7,094 nt of DNA. Source: Mesoaciditogaceae bacterium (lineage in GTDB: Bacteria > Thermotogota > Thermotogae > Mesoaciditogales > Mesoaciditogaceae). Below are positions 4,589 through 7,094 of this stretch, piece by piece. Under the pieces are notes generated by a model. The model was not told the DNA's origin, did not search any database, and saw only the letters and a list, made by a program, of their open reading frames with translations. A program made the translations under genes and the position numbers. Each line of letters starts with the position of its first letter. Within the stretch, counting starts at the first letter, position 1. Location of the stretch: positions 1 through 7,094 of the forward strand of contig WFSH01000085.1 of NCBI GenBank assembly GCA_015486145.1, written 5' to 3'.

Positions 4589-6747
4589 TCCTCGAAAAAA
4601 ATGTGGTAACAGTTGTGCATCCGATGGCATTTCCAGGCAGGCAGAACACGAACTCGATGCTCAGAGGCGAACCTGGTGAACGTTATCTTATGGAATCTCT
4701 CAGAGTTTTAGCTGAGGATCCATATTTTGGTGGAATAGAATTAACTCGAATAAAGGATCCTTCTTTAAGAAAAAAAGCGATTGAATATCTGTCAAAAACG
4801 AAACTGCACATTTTCTTTTCGGCTCAACCCGTCCAAATATTGAACGAAGAAGGCTACGCTCCCACGGATATTTCTTCCATCAACGAACTTGACAGAACGA
4901 ATGCTCTCAATCGACTTAAAGAAATGATCGATCAGGCGTACGAGTTTAACGCAGAGGGTTTTACCATAATGAGTGGTCGTGATCCTGGAGAAACCCTGCG
5001 TGAAAGCGCAAAATTATCGCTGATCAGATCGATTCATGAGCTCTGTGAATATTCAAATACACGGGCAAAAACTCTGAAGAGAAAACCGTTAAAGATCATC
5101 CTTGAGATGTTTGACAGGATAGATGATCCAAGAGGACGTTTTCATAATCAGCTCATCGGTCCCACATTTGAGGCGATTGAAGTTGCCAGAAGGTTGCGAG
5201 ATGAATATCATCATGATGAATTTGGTCTTCTTTACGATCTTACACACATGTTTCTTATAAGAAATATCAGTACTAAGCGTGAAAGCATTGACGTTGAGAT
5301 TCCTATAGTGAACGCATCTGGTTCGGCAACCACATCGGGTTCCGCGACTACTCAGCGTTACGAAAATTTGGTGAGAGAAGAAAGAGTAGAAGAACCTGAA
5401 GCTCCTGTTGTACTCCAATATCTCATGCCTTATCTTTCCCACGTGCATATAGGAAACTGTGTCCTCGATCCAAACGATCCCAATTATGGTGATTCACACA
5501 TTTCTTTCGCGTATCCAAATGGCGCGATCAAACTCAGGGAAGTGGCGGATTTTATCAAAGCACTTCATGAAATGCATTACGATGGTCCAATTGGATTCGA
5601 GATCATGCCACGGGGTCGTGAGGGAAGTGTGCCAATTCTTCAACATGCGAAATCTTTTTATGATGATGTACGCACCTGGCAAGACGTCATATACGGTGTG
5701 GGAAAATATAAATTTGTTACACGAGAGTACTTTCCGGAATGGGCATTCTTCAAGTTGACTGATTTAAGAATTAAAAGTCCTGAAATAATAGAAGAAACTC
5801 TAAAGTCAAGGAAAAAACGAAAGAGTCTGACCGATGATGGTTATCTTGTTATCTTGGCAGCCGATCATCCGGCAAGACGCGTTACGAGTGTCGGAAATTC
5901 TCCAACTGCAATGGGAGATAGGCTTGAATATCTCGGCAGAATTGTGAGGACTTTAACCTTTGGTTTTATTGACGGCGTTATGGCCACTCCAGATATAATA
6001 GATGAGTTAGCCATGATAGATTTTCTCTATAAAAAAACTGGGCGAGAAGGTTTTTTGGATAACAAAGTGCTCATTGGAAGCATGAACAGATCTGGACTTT
6101 CTGGAATTGAATATGAAATGGACGATATGCTGACCTCGTATTGGCCAAGAGATCTGGTTAGAAACAATCTCGATGCCGGAAAATTGTTGTTCAGGCTCGA
6201 AACAGGGCGTTATTCAAGATGGTCGGTGAGGACTTTACAAGCTTGCGCTGAAGCTGTTAGAGAATGCAACGAACAGGGACTTCCAATTTTTCTCGAGCCA
6301 CTTCCCGTTGCAAAAAAAGATGAAACCTCCCCTTATGAGACGATCCTGGATGCTGACGAACTGATAAAGATCGTTGGTATCGTTTCGGGAATTGGTGGGT
6401 CAAGTGCAAAAACATGGATAAAAATTCCGTACGTTCCAAATTTTGAAAGAGTTGCAAGAGCTACCACCCTTCCCATTTTGATACTTGGTGGTGAATCTAA
6501 CGGCGATCCGACATTCATCATAGAAAACATTTCCAAAGCTTTGGAAAGTGGACCGAATGTACGAGGTGCTTTAGTTGGAAGGAACATTCTTTTTCCTGGA
6601 GATGACGATCCCGCAGCTGTGATGTACGCGGTGTACGAAACCGTTCACAAAGGACTTTCTGCCATGGAAGCGCTGGAAGAAATGATAAAGGTGAGAAACA
6701 AGAATTTTGATGAATTGAAAGAGATCTTCAAAGAGACTTTAATGTGA
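4585..6747 (+). CDS. Fused sugar epimerase/isomerase and class I aldolase (two TIM barrels)
   Basis: This 720-residue cytoplasmic protein has two parts. Residues 1 to about 375 form a xylose-isomerase/AP-endonuclease-2-like barrel, as in sugar epimerases and IolE/IolH proteins. Likely metal ligands are Glu173 (ILEMFDR), Asp218 and His221 (YDLTH), His286/His288 (SHVHIGN) and Glu339 (GFEIMPRG). After a basic linker (KSRKKRKS, 407-414), residues 415-710 resemble the Cgl0159-like class I aldolases of the DeoC/FbaB superfamily. Seen there are AADHPARR (425-432), WIKIPYV (611-617) with Lys613 as likely Schiff-base lysine, LILGGE (632-637) as phosphate-binding segment, and GALVGRNI (661-668). Cgl0159 itself lies in an inositol-catabolic cluster, from memory. 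Inferred role: epimerise a keto-sugar or keto-acid phosphate, then cleave it. The frame is intact, so this is a true fusion. A tandem SGSATT pair (245-256) lies in the first barrel. Substrate unknown. Confidence 0.85.
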   Translation: MILEKNVVTVVHPMAFPGRQNTNSMLRGEPGERYLMESLRVLAEDPYFGGIELTRIKDPSLRKKAIEYLSKTKLHIFFSAQPVQILNEEGYAPTDISSINELDRTNALNRLKEMIDQAYEFNAEGFTIMSGRDPGETLRESAKLSLIRSIHELCEYSNTRAKTLKRKPLKIILEMFDRIDDPRGRFHNQLIGPTFEAIEVARRLRDEYHHDEFGLLYDLTHMFLIRNISTKRESIDVEIPIVNASGSATTSGSATTQRYENLVREERVEEPEAPVVLQYLMPYLSHVHIGNCVLDPNDPNYGDSHISFAYPNGAIKLREVADFIKALHEMHYDGPIGFEIMPRGREGSVPILQHAKSFYDDVRTWQDVIYGVGKYKFVTREYFPEWAFFKLTDLRIKSPEIIEETLKSRKKRKSLTDDGYLVILAADHPARRVTSVGNSPTAMGDRLEYLGRIVRTLTFGFIDGVMATPDIIDELAMIDFLYKKTGREGFLDNKVLIGSMNRSGLSGIEYEMDDMLTSYWPRDLVRNNLDAGKLLFRLETGRYSRWSVRTLQACAEAVRECNEQGLPIFLEPLPVAKKDETSPYETILDADELIKIVGIVSGIGGSSAKTWIKIPYVPNFERVARATTLPILILGGESNGDPTFIIENISKALESGPNVRGALVGRNILFPGDDDPAAVMYAVYETVHKGLSAMEALEEMIKVRNKNFDELKEIFKETLM
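5317..5352 (+). repeat. In-frame tandem repeat encoding SGSATT twice
   Basis: Two adjacent 18-base units encode SGSATT-SGSATT (residues 245-256 of the fusion protein). Five of the six codon pairs differ, all synonymously, so the peptide repeat is identical while the DNA has diverged. That implies an old, protein-level constraint and not a recent slippage event. Confidence 0.6.
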
Positions 6748-6765
6748 TGAAGGAGGCGATTTTTT

Positions 6766-7094
6766 ATGATTTTTGACATGAGAGATGGAAATGTCGTATT
6801 TGCAAGATTTGACGGAGGAGATGACTTTTACGAATCGCTTTACTCTGTTATTGAAAAGTATTCGATAGAAACCGGCGTGATCATGTCGGGAATGGGAATG
6901 TTGCGGGATTTCGAGATTGGATGGTTCAACGGAAAGGAATACGAAAAGATACAAATTGACACTCCTCATGAACTTGTGGCGATGACGGGAAATATTGAAA
7001 GAAAGGAGGGAAAACCTTTTGCGCACATACACGTAGCTCTTGCAAATCCCGAGAAGAAATTGGTAGGTGGGCACTTGTTTAAAGCCACCGTGAA
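6766..7094 (+). CDS. PPC/DUF296-domain protein, 3' end missing
   Basis: The first 109 codons of a small gene run off the window end; complete proteins of this family are about 130-150 residues. ATG 6766 follows AAGGAGG (6750-6756), 18 bases after the stop of the fusion gene, so it belongs to the same operon. The PPC (plant and prokaryote conserved, DUF296) domain is clear: ETGVIMSGMGMLRDFEIGWF (35-54), then TGNIERKEGKPFAHIHVALA (74-93) and VGGHLF (100-105). His87, His89 and His103 form the conserved His cluster thought to bind a metal. Bacterial stand-alone PPC proteins are often labelled DNA-binding by analogy with plant AT-hook proteins, but no AT-hook is visible here. With metabolic neighbours, a small-molecule role is as likely as a regulatory one. 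Confidence 0.88.
   Translation, partial: MIFDMRDGNVVFARFDGGDDFYESLYSVIEKYSIETGVIMSGMGMLRDFEIGWFNGKEYEKIQIDTPHELVAMTGNIERKEGKPFAHIHVALANPEKKLVGGHLFKATV

Noticed and set aside
5089..5448. Minus-strand 119-codon open frame inside the fusion gene
   Set aside because: It is antisense to the metal-ligand region of the epimerase domain, has no recognisable domain and no plausible promoter context.
6739..7074. Minus-strand 111-codon open frame opposite the PPC gene
   Set aside because: It is antisense to an unmistakable PPC/DUF296 domain with a strong ribosome binding site; the antisense protein looks random.

Overview
The window looks like a contig end from a low-GC (roughly 40 percent by eye) bacterium. 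It has strong GGAGG ribosome binding sites, tight same-strand gene packing, ATG/GTG/TTG starts and AGA-rich arginine use. The protein mix and style suggest a Thermotogota member (Thermotoga/Pseudothermotoga-like). That placement is inference; no RNA gene or marker gene is present to confirm it. The first ten bases match the 3' end of the standard Illumina adapter, so base 1 is probably an untrimmed contig edge.

Bases 1-644 hold no intact gene I can support. A strong minus-strand promoter (12-39) fires off the contig edge. A minus-strand coding remnant (125 to about 300) appears to have lost its 5' end to a block of small palindromic repeats (310-512). The repeats include two hairpins with the same AGGAY loop but different, compensated stems, and a REP-like inverted pair around GTCAT(T/C)CTGAA. 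A plus-strand promoter (527-554) with a perfect 17-bp palindrome in its spacer leads into the first real gene.

Bases 645-2342 encode a 565-residue, mostly helical, TPR-like protein of unknown function with a Cro/C1-type helix-turn-helix embedded near residues 305-347. Bases 2343-2520 are intergenic, with a weak terminator-like hairpin and then a promoter overlapped by a tandem 10-bp repeat that could be an operator.

Bases 2541-7094 form one tightly packed operon: (1) a divergent uronate-isomerase-family amidohydrolase, (2) a DeoR-family repressor, (3) a 720-residue fusion of a xylose-isomerase-like sugar epimerase/isomerase domain with a class I aldolase domain of the Cgl0159/DeoC-FbaB type, and (4) a PPC/DUF296-domain protein cut by the window end. 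Isomerase, epimerase and aldolase under a DeoR regulator is the logic of a sugar, sugar-acid or inositol catabolic operon: isomerise, epimerise, then cleave a keto-sugar phosphate. No kinase, dehydrogenase or transporter is visible; these would have to lie beyond 7094 or elsewhere. The substrate cannot be named from the sequence. The fusion enzyme and the altered active site of the isomerase make this the most interesting part of the window.
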